DNA of 64,000 nucleotides from Acinetobacter courvalinii (GTDB lineage Bacteria; Pseudomonadota; Gammaproteobacteria; Pseudomonadales; Moraxellaceae): positions 512,739 through 576,738 of the forward strand of contig NZ_BMDA01000001.1 of assembly GCF_014635545.1 (NCBI RefSeq), read 5' to 3'. Positions 7,752 through 18,740 of the stretch are shown here, piece after piece (the first letter of the stretch is position 1; each line of letters begins with the position of its first letter). Made by a program: the position numbers and the translations under genes. Under the pieces are notes generated by a model. The model had not been told where the DNA came from. It ran no database searches and saw only the letters and a program-made list of their open reading frames with translations.

Positions 7752-9500
7752 ATGAAATTTAAAAATGGATTTTTGGCATTGAGTCTGAGCTTGATCATAC
7801 CCAATATGGCATGGGCAAATCATCAGGTGGGAAGTATTTATATAAATGGAAAAATTTATACAGCACAAGATAATAAACCTTTACAACAGGCCATAGCAAT
7901 AGCCACAGATGGTACCATCGTCCGCGTAGGGAGTAATGCCGAGATTAAAAAAATTGCGGATAAAAATACTCAAGTTTATGATTTAAAAAATAAAGTAATG
8001 ATGCCTGGGCTAGTGGATAGTCATATTCATGCTCTAGCTTCTGGTGTGGAAATGGTTTTAGCGACCATGGATGAAGCACAGGTTGATATTGCGAAGGTCG
8101 AAAACAAGCTCAGACAGTCTAAACTGGATGGTACTGGGGTTGCAGGAGATGTGCTGTTTTTAAATGGATTATCATCCGAATATTGGGAATTGAGCCAACA
8201 GTTATCCGACGTATTTAACCAGAATGAATGGAAAACCCAGCCGCTGGTATTGATTGGAAGCGATCATCATACTGCCTGGGCAAATCAGGCAATGTTGAAA
8301 AGAGCAAATATTGATACCAATTATATTAAAAAGCTTAGCCCTGAAAATCAGCAAACCATTGCTCATGATGAAAAATTTCAGCCGACGGGCTTTTTAGTGG
8401 ATTTTGGTTGGGACGCGGTTAGTGAGAAAATTCCTTCTGTATCACATGACTTGCTTTATAAAGGTTCTAAAGAAGCAGTGAAATACTATAATAGTTTAGG
8501 TATTACGGCATGGATGGATATTGCGGCCAATGCAGAGCCGAATAAAGGTATTTCTAATATACAAAATACCCCAACTACACTGGGCATGATTCCCATGTAT
8601 AAAGAATTATCGCAGAGAGGACAATTAACCGCACGTGTGTCGGGACTACATGTCGTTAATCCAAAGAGTACAGTACAGGTATTTGATGTAATTGAATCTA
8701 TTAACAACCAGTATCAAAACATTGAAAACTTTAATCTGGTCGGTATCAAGATATTCGCTGATGGTGTACTAGAATATCCAGCACAATCTGCTGCTTTACT
8801 GGGACAATACACAAACAGCAAAAAGAGTGGACAATTACTGTTTGATCCGGTTGCTTTTAAAACCATTATTGATGAGGCAGACAAGCGGGACATGCTAGTT
8901 CATATTCATGCAGTGGGCGACAAAGCTGTACATGAATCATTAAATGCGTTTGAATATACCCGTTCCAAAAGACATAGTCAGGTTCCTCATAGTATTACCC
9001 ATCTGCAACTGGTGGACACTCAAGACTATAAGCGTTTCAAACAAAATAATGTAATTGCCTCCATGCAACTGGCATGGGCCTATGAAGATAGCTTTAATAA
9101 AGAATTGGTCAAACCCTATATCAGTGCTGTCTCTTATCGAGGTATGTATCCTGCTCATTCTTTGCTGAAGCATGGGGCAATTATTGCTGGCGCCAGCGAT
9201 GCTCCAGTTTCAACCCCAAATCCTTTTATTGCCATGGCCACAGCAATTACCCGAAAAGGATTAGATGGAGATCGTCTCAATCCTGCAGAGGCAATTGATC
9301 GTGATTCTGTCTTTAAAGCTTATACCATTCATTCGGCTAAAGCTTTATATCTGGATAAAAGCATAGGATCACTTGAGCCTGGTAAAAAGGCAGATATGAT
9401 CGTGCTGGATCGAGATATTTTTAAAGTTTCACCTGAACAACTGGCTGAAACCAAAGTGCTGTGGACTATTTTTGATGGAATACGGGTCTATCAGCGGTAA
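7752..9500 (+). CDS. Secreted YtcJ-like amidohydrolase
   Basis: A 582-residue metal-dependent hydrolase of the amidohydrolase-3 (YtcJ-like) group, with a signal peptide ending near PNMAWA. Metal and catalytic motifs are visible: DSHIHA after the first beta strand (about residues 93-98), VHIHAVGDKAV with the metal-binding His, a later THLQ segment, and GASDAP with the catalytic Asp. The C-terminal SIGSLEPGKKADMIVLDRD is the usual closing strand. The family hydrolyses amide bonds in cyclic or acyl-amino compounds; the substrate here is unknown. The GGAG site before the ATG is good. It acts in the periplasm if the signal peptide is real. Confidence 0.85.
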   Translation: MKFKNGFLALSLSLIIPNMAWANHQVGSIYINGKIYTAQDNKPLQQAIAIATDGTIVRVGSNAEIKKIADKNTQVYDLKNKVMMPGLVDSHIHALASGVEMVLATMDEAQVDIAKVENKLRQSKLDGTGVAGDVLFLNGLSSEYWELSQQLSDVFNQNEWKTQPLVLIGSDHHTAWANQAMLKRANIDTNYIKKLSPENQQTIAHDEKFQPTGFLVDFGWDAVSEKIPSVSHDLLYKGSKEAVKYYNSLGITAWMDIAANAEPNKGISNIQNTPTTLGMIPMYKELSQRGQLTARVSGLHVVNPKSTVQVFDVIESINNQYQNIENFNLVGIKIFADGVLEYPAQSAALLGQYTNSKKSGQLLFDPVAFKTIIDEADKRDMLVHIHAVGDKAVHESLNAFEYTRSKRHSQVPHSITHLQLVDTQDYKRFKQNNVIASMQLAWAYEDSFNKELVKPYISAVSYRGMYPAHSLLKHGAIIAGASDAPVSTPNPFIAMATAITRKGLDGDRLNPAEAIDRDSVFKAYTIHSAKALYLDKSIGSLEPGKKADMIVLDRDIFKVSPEQLAETKVLWTIFDGIRVYQR

Positions 9501-9523
9501 GAGGTAGACAGATTTTACTTAAG

Positions 9524-9552
9524 ATGGGCTGAGAAGATCATCAGCTCATTTT
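9524..9552 (+). terminator. Likely terminator of the porin-amidohydrolase operon
   Basis: A stem of ATGGGCTGA with TCAGCTCAT (one G-T pair) and an 8-nt loop, 24 bp beyond the stop, is followed by a short T stretch. Confidence 0.55.
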
Positions 9553-10313
9553 ACCAATCTGAGCAAAGGGTTAGCACAATTTTCCAACCTTATCTTAATA
9601 TTATCCCTTAAAAATGCAGAACTGTACTTTTTCACTCACTGATCAGGCTTAATTTTATATCTTTAAAATGTTATTGCCTTATTTTAGCTAAATGCTTTTA
9701 CGCTGACCACTCTAATTTAGCAACGTCTTAAAAACCTTGTTATTGAGACTGAATGTGGTTGCTGCTTTGTCGGTGGTATTGATCAGACTCAAAATTTCTA
9801 TTTAATCATCCAGCAGGATAGCACTTATTCCACGCTTGACGCTACCAGATAGATTGGTAAAGCTGAACAGGATGCTCATATGTTGATGATTAATTTTTCT
9901 GAATGCTCATCAGATGATGATTCTCCAGCAATTGTGATGAAGAGAAGCTATTGTTCTAGGGGAGGCGATCATTTCAATACCTGTGTTAGAGACAATAATA
10001 ACAAAAAAAGATTCAATCAGGGGAATGCTCCAACGCTTTACATCTTTATCCATAAACCAGCTACAGAGTTTTCACATTGTCACTGTCAATGAATAAATTG
10101 CTAAAAAACAGCTCATTTTTTGCTTAATTTTAAATTTTGTATGGCAATTAGTTTTTGAATAATAGAGTTATTAATCTGAATATGCATCTGGTGATGCTAT
10201 TTAACTTTGGTTTCAGGTTGATGAAAGTGGTCAAAAAAAGACTTGCATAATGAAAGTCAGCTCAGCCGAAAATTGGTCTGGCTAGGGAAAATTTAATAAT
10301 TAAGGAATAAGAA
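9553..10313. other. Gene-poor, possibly decayed coding DNA
   Basis: About 760 bp without a convincing gene. Composition is closer to coding than to the AT-rich spacers, and short open stretches occur on both strands (for example SIPLIESFFVIIVSNTG on the minus strand near 10000), each cut by stops. I could not match it to a family. Its place beside an astA gene lacking the other ast genes suggests a remnant of rearranged or deleted genes. That is inference. Confidence 0.35.
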
Positions 10314-10415
10314 ATGTTGCTATTGTGCATGGTTCAGCAAGGACAGCGTCATTGGGATGAGGTGATTCGAGGAAATTATCAAGATCGTTCTCAAAATAAG
10401 GACCCAATCGCATGA
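10314..10415 (+). CDS. Candidate 33-residue ORF overlapping astA
   Basis: An ATG with an AAGGA ribosome site opens 33 codons (MLLLCMVQQGQRHW...) whose TGA overlaps the ATG of astA (ATGA). This arrangement fits translational coupling: either a leader peptide, or the tail of an ancestral upstream gene that has been lost. No family recognised. astA itself has no other obvious ribosome site. Confidence 0.4.
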   Translation: MLLLCMVQQGQRHWDEVIRGNYQDRSQNKDPIA

Positions 10416-11449
10416 TGATTATCCGTTATATTGAGCAGAAAGATATTCATGATCTTTACCGCTTAGCACAAAAAGCAGGTTTTGGTTTAACTTCCTTACA
10501 GCCTGATATGGAAATGCTGGCTGCCCGTATTGATCGGGCGGTTAAAACGGTACAGGGCAAATTAGATAAATCGGAGCAGGGCTATTTATTTGTACTGGAA
10601 GATACCGAACTGGATAAAGTGGTCGGTGTTTGTGGTATTGAGGTGGCACTTGGTTTAAAAGAACCTTGGTATAATTTCCATGTCGGGACACAAGTTCATT
10701 CCTCCGAGCCTTTGAATGTGTATAAAGCGCTGCCGACCTTGTATCTCAGTAATAACCATACCAACTGTAGTGAGCTGTGTACTTTATTCCTCGATCCTGA
10801 TTATCGCTTAAATAAAAATGGCAAATTTCTGTCCAAAGTCCGTTTTTTATTTCTATCCGCCTTTAGACAATATTTTGAAGAAACCATTGTTGCCGAAATG
10901 CGTGGTTTTTCGGATGAAAATGGGCGTTCACCCTTTTGGGATGCAGTCGGTCATAGATTCTTTGATATGGACTTTACCAAAGCGGACTATCTCAGTGGGA
11001 CTGGCAAAAAAGCATTTATTGCAGAATTGATGCCGCGTCATCCACTTTATGTCGATATGCTGCCTGATGAAGCCAAAGCCGTGATTGGTGCCGTGCATCC
11101 GAATACTGTCCCTGCGTATAACCTCCTAATTGAAGAAGGGCTGCGTTATAAGGGTTATGTCGATATCTTTGATGGGGGCGCAACCTTACAGGCTGATATC
11201 GAAAATTTAAGGGCGATTAAGGACAGTCATGTGGTGCAGGTACAGGTTGAGCCATCTGATGCGGTTTCGGGAGATGATGAGCCGTATATCGTTGCCAATG
11301 ATGATTATGACAATTATCGCGCAATCCTGATTTATAACCCTCCACATCATGGTCTGGTGAAATTGACCGAAGAGCAGGCCCGTCAGCTGCATGTCAAAAA
11401 TAGTGACTCGGTTCGGGTATTAAATATCAATGTTCATCATAAACATTAA
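10412..11449 (+). CDS. astA: Arginine N-succinyltransferase
   Basis: A 345-residue AstA, which transfers succinyl from succinyl-CoA to the alpha-amino group of arginine, the first step of the ammonia-producing AST pathway. From memory it aligns along its length with Escherichia coli AstA: RLAQKAGFGLTSL, CGIEVALG, SELCTLFLDPDYR, AEMRGFSDENG, KAFIAELMPRHP, GAVHPNTVPAYN and YVDIFDGGATL are all present. The start codon overlaps the stop of a 33-codon ORF. The usual partners (astC, astD, astB, astE) are not adjacent in this window, which is unusual because they normally form an operon. Confidence 0.95.
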   Translation: MMIIRYIEQKDIHDLYRLAQKAGFGLTSLQPDMEMLAARIDRAVKTVQGKLDKSEQGYLFVLEDTELDKVVGVCGIEVALGLKEPWYNFHVGTQVHSSEPLNVYKALPTLYLSNNHTNCSELCTLFLDPDYRLNKNGKFLSKVRFLFLSAFRQYFEETIVAEMRGFSDENGRSPFWDAVGHRFFDMDFTKADYLSGTGKKAFIAELMPRHPLYVDMLPDEAKAVIGAVHPNTVPAYNLLIEEGLRYKGYVDIFDGGATLQADIENLRAIKDSHVVQVQVEPSDAVSGDDEPYIVANDDYDNYRAILIYNPPHHGLVKLTEEQARQLHVKNSDSVRVLNINVHHKH

Positions 11450-11904
11450 AGAATGACTTTTCGCATATTGCAGCATCTTTAAGCGTGAATTTTATTTGAT
11501 TTGTATTGTATTTTTTATGAGCTTAATCTGCAGATGTGAAATTTTAAGTTCTGGACAGTAAAGGGTTATAACGATTTTTTACATAAAAAATCTCCTTATA
11601 ATTAAATATATTTCACGTTTAATTGCTTGTAAATTGAGCAGGAAGATGTGCGTTCACCTTCAAGTGACAAGGGAATAGGATATGATGCTTGCGCCTAAAG
11701 GACTTTTGGCGAATAACGATAGATTTTAGTGCACTGATAACACATACATGGAAAAGGATGATTGGTGAGGTGAGTACGACTTAATACATTCATTTTAAAA
11801 TAATTTTATTGAACGAAATGGAATTTTTATATTAAAGCAGTTTAAAAATATTATATTTTTATCAAGTGCTTATAACGGTTGTTGTAAGTTGGAGTAAGGA
11901 TTAC
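11450..11904. other. Spacer upstream of cycA
   Basis: About 455 bp of AT-rich non-coding DNA. The one structure is an imperfect inverted repeat at 11692-11711 (CGCCTAAA, GGAC, TTTTGGCG, one mismatch), which could be a regulator site for the transporter gene. I see no other feature. Confidence 0.35.
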
Positions 11905-13356
11905 ATGAGTCAAAATAAAGAAAAGCAACTTCAGGATGAAGACCTGCCAGGGAACCCGCAGGATGAGGAAAAGTTACAGCGTTCTTTGACCAATCGTCAT
12001 ATTCAAATGATTGCGATTGGTGGTGCAATTGGTACTGGTTTATTTATGGGTTCTGGCAAAACCTTAAGTGTTTCGGGTACTTCCATTGTTTTAACTTATT
12101 TAATTATCGGCTTTTTCTTTTTCTTTGTAATGCGGGCAATGGGTGAACTATTGCTGGCCAATACCAATTTTAAAACCTTTGCCGACTTTGCAACCGCTTA
12201 TATCGGTCCTTGGGCTGGCTTTTTCCTGGGCTGGTCGTATTGGGGCAACTGGATTATTACCGCCATTGCAGATGTGATCGTGATTGGGGGGTATATGCAG
12301 TTCTGGTACCCCGATGTGCCGGTCTGGATTCCTGCATTTACCTCACTGGCGATTTTGACGATTTTGAACTTTGTCGCGGTTCGAATGTTTGGTGAGCTGG
12401 AGTTCTGGTTCTCTCTCATTAAGGTTTCTGCCATTATCCTGTTTATCCTTGCAGGGATATATCTGATTAGTACAGGCTTTACTTCTCCAAGTGGTGTTAA
12501 AGCATCGATGAGTCATGTATTTGAAACTGAATCGATGTTTCCGTATGGCCTCACTGGCTTTTTGGCTGGCTTCCAGATCGCAATCTTCGCCTTTGTTGGG
12601 ATTGAGCTGGTCGGCACTACAGCCGCTGAAACCAAAGATCCGCATAAATCACTGCCTAAAGCCATTAACTCTATTCCGTTTCGTATCCTGTTGTTTTATG
12701 TCGGCGCATTGGTCTGTATTATTGCGGTCACTTCTTGGGCAAAAATTTCACCAGAAAAAAGTCCATTTGTTGAGATGTTCTCTTTGATTGGCTTACCGAT
12801 TGCGGCGGGTCTGGTCAATTTTGTGGTGGCAACTTCGGCACTTTCTTCTGCCAATAGCGGTATTTTTGCGACCAGTCGTATGCTCTATGGTTTGTCTTTG
12901 GACAATGATGCACCTAAAAGCTTTAGTAAGTTATCGAAAAGAAAAGTGCCGATTCGCGGTTTGGTTTTCTCTATGGCTTGCGTCACCATTGGTACTTCAA
13001 TTTTATTTATTGTACCGAATGTCATGACAGCGTTTACCATCATTTCAGCGCTGACTTCGATCTTATGTGTCTTTACCTTTATACTGATTATTCTTTCTTA
13101 TATTTGCTATCGTAAGAAGTTTCCTGAGTTGCATCAGCAATCTAAGTTTAAAATGCCGGGTGGCCTGTTTATGGCTTGGTTTACCATGTCATTTTTAGTG
13201 TTTACCATCGTTATTCTGGCCTTGGATCATGATACCTTGATCGCCTTGGCAGTTTCACCCATCTGGTTTTTGGGTCTGTTTATTGCCTATCGTCGTAAAA
13301 AGAAAAAGATGTTGGAGCTGGATCTGCTAAAAGCCAGACCTATGGACTATGTTTGA
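11905..13356 (+). CDS. cycA: Amino-acid permease, CycA-like (D-Ser/D-Ala/Gly transporter)
   Basis: A 483-residue inner-membrane amino-acid/proton symporter of the APC superfamily with about 12 membrane segments. Typical signatures are LTNRHIQMIAIGGAIGTGLF at the N-terminus, FVGIELVGTTAAETKDP in the middle and SSANSGIFATSRMLYGLS in segment eight. Overall it resembles CycA, which takes up D-alanine, D-serine and glycine; related permeases (AnsP, AroP type) cannot be excluded. The ATG at 11905 has an AAGGA ribosome site and fits the family better than the GTG at 11866. Confidence 0.8.
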   Translation: MSQNKEKQLQDEDLPGNPQDEEKLQRSLTNRHIQMIAIGGAIGTGLFMGSGKTLSVSGTSIVLTYLIIGFFFFFVMRAMGELLLANTNFKTFADFATAYIGPWAGFFLGWSYWGNWIITAIADVIVIGGYMQFWYPDVPVWIPAFTSLAILTILNFVAVRMFGELEFWFSLIKVSAIILFILAGIYLISTGFTSPSGVKASMSHVFETESMFPYGLTGFLAGFQIAIFAFVGIELVGTTAAETKDPHKSLPKAINSIPFRILLFYVGALVCIIAVTSWAKISPEKSPFVEMFSLIGLPIAAGLVNFVVATSALSSANSGIFATSRMLYGLSLDNDAPKSFSKLSKRKVPIRGLVFSMACVTIGTSILFIVPNVMTAFTIISALTSILCVFTFILIILSYICYRKKFPELHQQSKFKMPGGLFMAWFTMSFLVFTIVILALDHDTLIALAVSPIWFLGLFIAYRRKKKKMLELDLLKARPMDYV

Positions 13357-13400
13357 GCAGGGTTGCGCAGTTGCGATAAAATCTGACCCCGTTTAAAAAC

Positions 13401-13429
13401 AAAAAAGCAGAGCCGAGGCTCTGCTTTTT
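13401..13429. terminator. Bidirectional terminator between cycA and purB
   Basis: Perfect stem AAAAAGCAGAGCC with GGCTCTGCTTTTT and a two-base loop, with A runs and T runs on both sides, so it serves both convergent genes. Confidence 0.9.
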
Positions 13430-13443
13430 ATGACATCCATTTT

Positions 13444-14841
<1,398 letters not shown>

Positions 14842-14885
14842 TTAATTTTGGAATAAACATAAAAATAAAATCGTTGGCATATCGG

Positions 14886-15617
14886 CTATACCACCTGATA
14901 CTGCAAACGAGCGAGAGCTTGAATATCTTGCAATAACTTGCGTTTACTAAAGATCATACTCCACGAGCTGCCGCCGGACTGTTTCCATAAATGGGCCAGC
15001 TGCAAGCCTGTAAACAGGCAAGCTCGAATACGGTTAGTATGATTAATATCTTTAAAGGCTTCCGCATTACCACGGACTAAAATGCGCGGATTAATTTGGC
15101 CCGCAGTTTCAACATAGGTTTGTGCGAGATTAGCAATAATGCTGGGATGCAAATAATTATTATCAAAAAAGGAGAGTTGTTTTAGGATTTTCTGTTGGGC
15201 TGTTTCAATGATTTTAACGTATTCAGGATTACCGTAGACTTTCTTTTCCAGCTGCAATAAGGCCATTGCATAGGACATTGGAAGTTTAGCGGTCGACATT
15301 TTGGGAACACGGGATTTGGGTGCCGTATTAAAGGGCTGGGTAATGCAGCCTTCCAGTGTTTTTAAGCCAAGAGAAATATCGGCCAGCTGATTAAAGAAAT
15401 CGAGGGTTTGCGTGGCATTATTGGCCGTCGGGCGAATATTCAAACTGGCCTTGATGAGCAGTTCGAAATAAAAGTTACCACTATCGCCAATACTTTGCTG
15501 TCCAGCCATCGCCGTCATATGCGTCAGCTGGGTTGCCTGAAAGACTGCTGCCAATGCCAAAGCACGGTTTTGTCTGACATTCAACGCTTGCGTGTGCTGA
15601 AAGGGTAACTCGACCAT
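14886..15617 (-). CDS. hflD: HflD homologue
   Basis: A 243-residue helical protein like HflD, a membrane-associated protein known in Escherichia coli for affecting lambda CII and commonly encoded between mnmA and purB. The N-terminal [19 protein letters not shown] and the [11 protein letters not shown] segment fit the family. Its general cellular role is unclear. It sits 18 bp downstream of mnmA and is probably co-transcribed with mnmA and nudJ. A GGAAGCGA site precedes the ATG. Confidence 0.88.
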   Translation of the reverse strand: MVELPFQHTQALNVRQNRALALAAVFQATQLTHMTAMAGQQSIGDSGNFYFELLIKASLNIRPTANNATQTLDFFNQLADISLGLKTLEGCITQPFNTAPKSRVPKMSTAKLPMSYAMALLQLEKKVYGNPEYVKIIETAQQKILKQLSFFDNNYLHPSIIANLAQTYVETAGQINPRILVRGNAEAFKDINHTNRIRACLFTGLQLAHLWKQSGGSSWSMIFSKRKLLQDIQALARLQYQVV

Positions 15618-15635
15618 GCTTCGCTTCCAATTTCC

Positions 15636-16769
<1,134 letters not shown>

Positions 16770-16773
16770 CTAA

Positions 16774-17274
16774 TTAAGCGTCCAAATGAGAAGTTAATGA
16801 GGGAGAGAAAGGGTGCTCATAAATAAGCGATAAAGGATATTTCTTGCCAGCAAGGGCATCTTCAACAGCTTTTAAAACCAGTGGACTGCGCGCACGTGCT
16901 GATTCTTGTAGCTCATCCAGATTCATCCAGACTGCAGCAACAATACCTGTATCCAGTTGTGCATTTTCTTCAACTGACGTCACATGCGCCAGGAAACAAA
17001 AACGGTAGTAGGTACGATCTGGAAACATCGGCGGGGTATAAGTATAGATCCCAAGCAGATGATCGATTTCAACGTGATGGCCTGTTTCTTCCAGTGTCTC
17101 ACGGATCGCTGCCTGCACAATGGTTTCACCACATTCAACATGACCTGCAGGTTGATTAAACACGGTATGTACAAAGCCTTCACTGTGCTCTTCAACAAAC
17201 AGAAAACGTCCGTCTTTTTCGACTACAGTGGCGACTGTGACATGAGGTGTCCAAGCGGTCATAGAAAGCACCAT
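16774..17274 (-). CDS. nudJ: NUDIX hydrolase, NudJ-like
   Basis: A 166-residue phosphatase/pyrophosphatase with the Nudix box GHVECGETIVQAAIRETLEETG at about residues 43-64, giving the metal-binding REtlEE core. The N-terminal PHVTVATVV and C-terminal SPLVLKAVEDALAGKKYPL match NudJ, which in Escherichia coli acts on thiamin pyrophosphate precursors and nucleoside di- and triphosphates. It is first in a nudJ-mnmA-hflD group. The start is uncertain: ATGs at 17274 and 17262 both lack a good ribosome site. Confidence 0.87.
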   Translation of the reverse strand: MVLSMTAWTPHVTVATVVEKDGRFLFVEEHSEGFVHTVFNQPAGHVECGETIVQAAIRETLEETGHHVEIDHLLGIYTYTPPMFPDRTYYRFCFLAHVTSVEENAQLDTGIVAAVWMNLDELQESARARSPLVLKAVEDALAGKKYPLSLIYEHPFSPSLTSHLDA

Positions 17275-17323
17275 GGTTTTAAAAAATGTATTCTACAAAA
17301 TTTGAGACGCGGTGGCTATCCTA

Positions 17324-18067
17324 TTATGTCTTGTCACGATCTTTAATATGTTGCTTGGTGTCTTCAGGAATTATACTGGAATATAGAAACTCTAATTCTT
17401 TCGGTTTGGTAATCGTTTCATTTGCAATAAAATTAAGGATATGAAAAAGCTTTATGGCTATTTCATTATCGTCATTCAGATCAATCTGACCTGGATGAAC
17501 CGCATTATTTCCAACCACTCTTAGTAAATCTAATGCTTGTTGGATTTTTGGACTTAAACCTTCAGCAACTAACTCTTTTATATCATTATTAATATTTTTT
17601 CCTGATTTTCCTAATTGTTTTAATAAAAGTTGTAGTGCTAATCTTAAAAGCGCTGTTGCACCTTTAGGTGATTCCATAATAATTGATGAAGCCTCATTAT
17701 ATAGATTTTGAATTTCTTCACTCATATCTTGATTAGGCGGTTCGATGACGATTTGCTTGGGGTAAACTAGCTTTTCTTCTACCCAAATAGAGATATCGGA
17801 ACATGTCAAACAGGTAGATAGTGAAAATTTAGATGGGATGAAATTAGGTAATTTTTTCTCATTCTCTTTATAAAAACGATTTAGAAAATTGACAATAGCA
17901 TCTTGATAATAATCTTTAATACCAGATCTATAGTCTAGAAAAGTATTATTTAATATCTCTTCTACAGCAGTGGTTGCATTTTGCTTATCAAACCAATTCT
18001 GTTGAGAAACTACTTTACAATGTGGGCATTGAAAATTGCTTTTACCAAGTCTTGGTGTATGATCCAC
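17324..18067 (-). CDS. DUF4145-domain protein
   Basis: A 247-residue protein of unknown function. A zinc-ribbon-like pair, CPHC near the N-terminus (about residue 14) and CLTC about 75 residues later, precedes a helical C-terminal half with the DUF4145 pattern (ASSIIMESPKGATALLRLAL, LRVVGNNAVHPG). DUF4145 often occurs as a single accessory gene or attached to restriction and other defence proteins, so this may be an acquired defence-related gene; that is inference. Codon use is more AT-rich than its neighbours. I prefer GTG at 18067 with a GGAG site over the TTG at 18079. Confidence 0.75.
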   Translation of the reverse strand: MDHTPRLGKSNFQCPHCKVVSQQNWFDKQNATTAVEEILNNTFLDYRSGIKDYYQDAIVNFLNRFYKENEKKLPNFIPSKFSLSTCLTCSDISIWVEEKLVYPKQIVIEPPNQDMSEEIQNLYNEASSIIMESPKGATALLRLALQLLLKQLGKSGKNINNDIKELVAEGLSPKIQQALDLLRVVGNNAVHPGQIDLNDDNEIAIKLFHILNFIANETITKPKELEFLYSSIIPEDTKQHIKDRDKT

Positions 18068-18103
18068 AAGTATCTCCAATTTTTATAATATGATGATTTC
18101 TAA

Positions 18104-18649
18104 TTATGACGTTGCTGAGTTTAAATAATTATCCTTCACTTTCACATAGTGACGTGCCGAGTAAGGTAAAAACTCCATTTCTTTTTCAGTCAGTGCACGC
18201 ACTTGTTGGACAGGACTGCCGACATAGAGATAACCGCTTTTTAATACTTTACGTGGCGGAACAAGACTACCGGCACCGATCATTACATCATCTTCAATGA
18301 TGACGTCATCTAACACGACGGTATTAATCCCGATCAAGACGCGATTACCAATGGTGCAGCCATGTAAAGTTACATGATGCCCAACCGTTACATCTTCTCC
18401 AATGACCAGTGGAGAACCATTCGGTTTAGATTGATTCTTATGGCTGACATGCAACATACAATGATCCTGTACGTTACTGTTTTTGCCAATCTGAATTGAA
18501 TTTACATCACCGCGAATCACGGCAAAAGGCCAGACTGACACATTTTCAGCGAGTTTAACATCACCTACAACAACCGACATGTCATCGATATAACAACTTG
18601 AATCAACATCTGGTTTCTGGTCGAGATAGGGACGAATGTTCTTTTGCAT
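18104..18649 (-). CDS. yrdA: Gamma-class carbonic-anhydrase-like protein (YrdA family)
   Basis: A 181-residue left-handed beta-helix protein built of hexapeptide repeats. From memory it aligns well with Escherichia coli YrdA. The metal-binding pattern of the gamma carbonic anhydrases is visible in WPFAVIRGDV, NVQDHCMLHVSH and GEDVTVGHHVTLHG, giving three histidines. Activity in this subgroup is uncertain. I start at the ATG at 18649 (MQKNIRPYLDQ), matching the YrdA N-terminus; the longer frame to 18697 runs into the upstream terminator. Confidence 0.88.
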   Translation of the reverse strand: MQKNIRPYLDQKPDVDSSCYIDDMSVVVGDVKLAENVSVWPFAVIRGDVNSIQIGKNSNVQDHCMLHVSHKNQSKPNGSPLVIGEDVTVGHHVTLHGCTIGNRVLIGINTVVLDDVIIEDDVMIGAGSLVPPRKVLKSGYLYVGSPVQQVRALTEKEMEFLPYSARHYVKVKDNYLNSATS

Positions 18650-18686
18650 AGCAGCGTTCGCTTGAAAATTTAGGAGAATTATAAAA

Positions 18687-18721
18687 TAAAAAAGCATTCA
18701 TACCCAAGAGCATGAATGCTT
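18687..18721 (-). terminator. Terminator of the dacC-type gene
   Basis: Stem AGCATTCAT with ATGAATGCT and a 10-nt loop, ending in a T run on the minus strand, 20 bp after the carboxypeptidase stop. Confidence 0.85.
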
Positions 18722-18740
18722 AATTTAACGATTCTAAAAT

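Noticed and set aside
9880-10092. Open 70-codon plus-strand frame upstream of astA
   Set aside because: No recognisable family, no ribosome site, and unusual Cys/His content; treated as part of a possibly decayed stretch.
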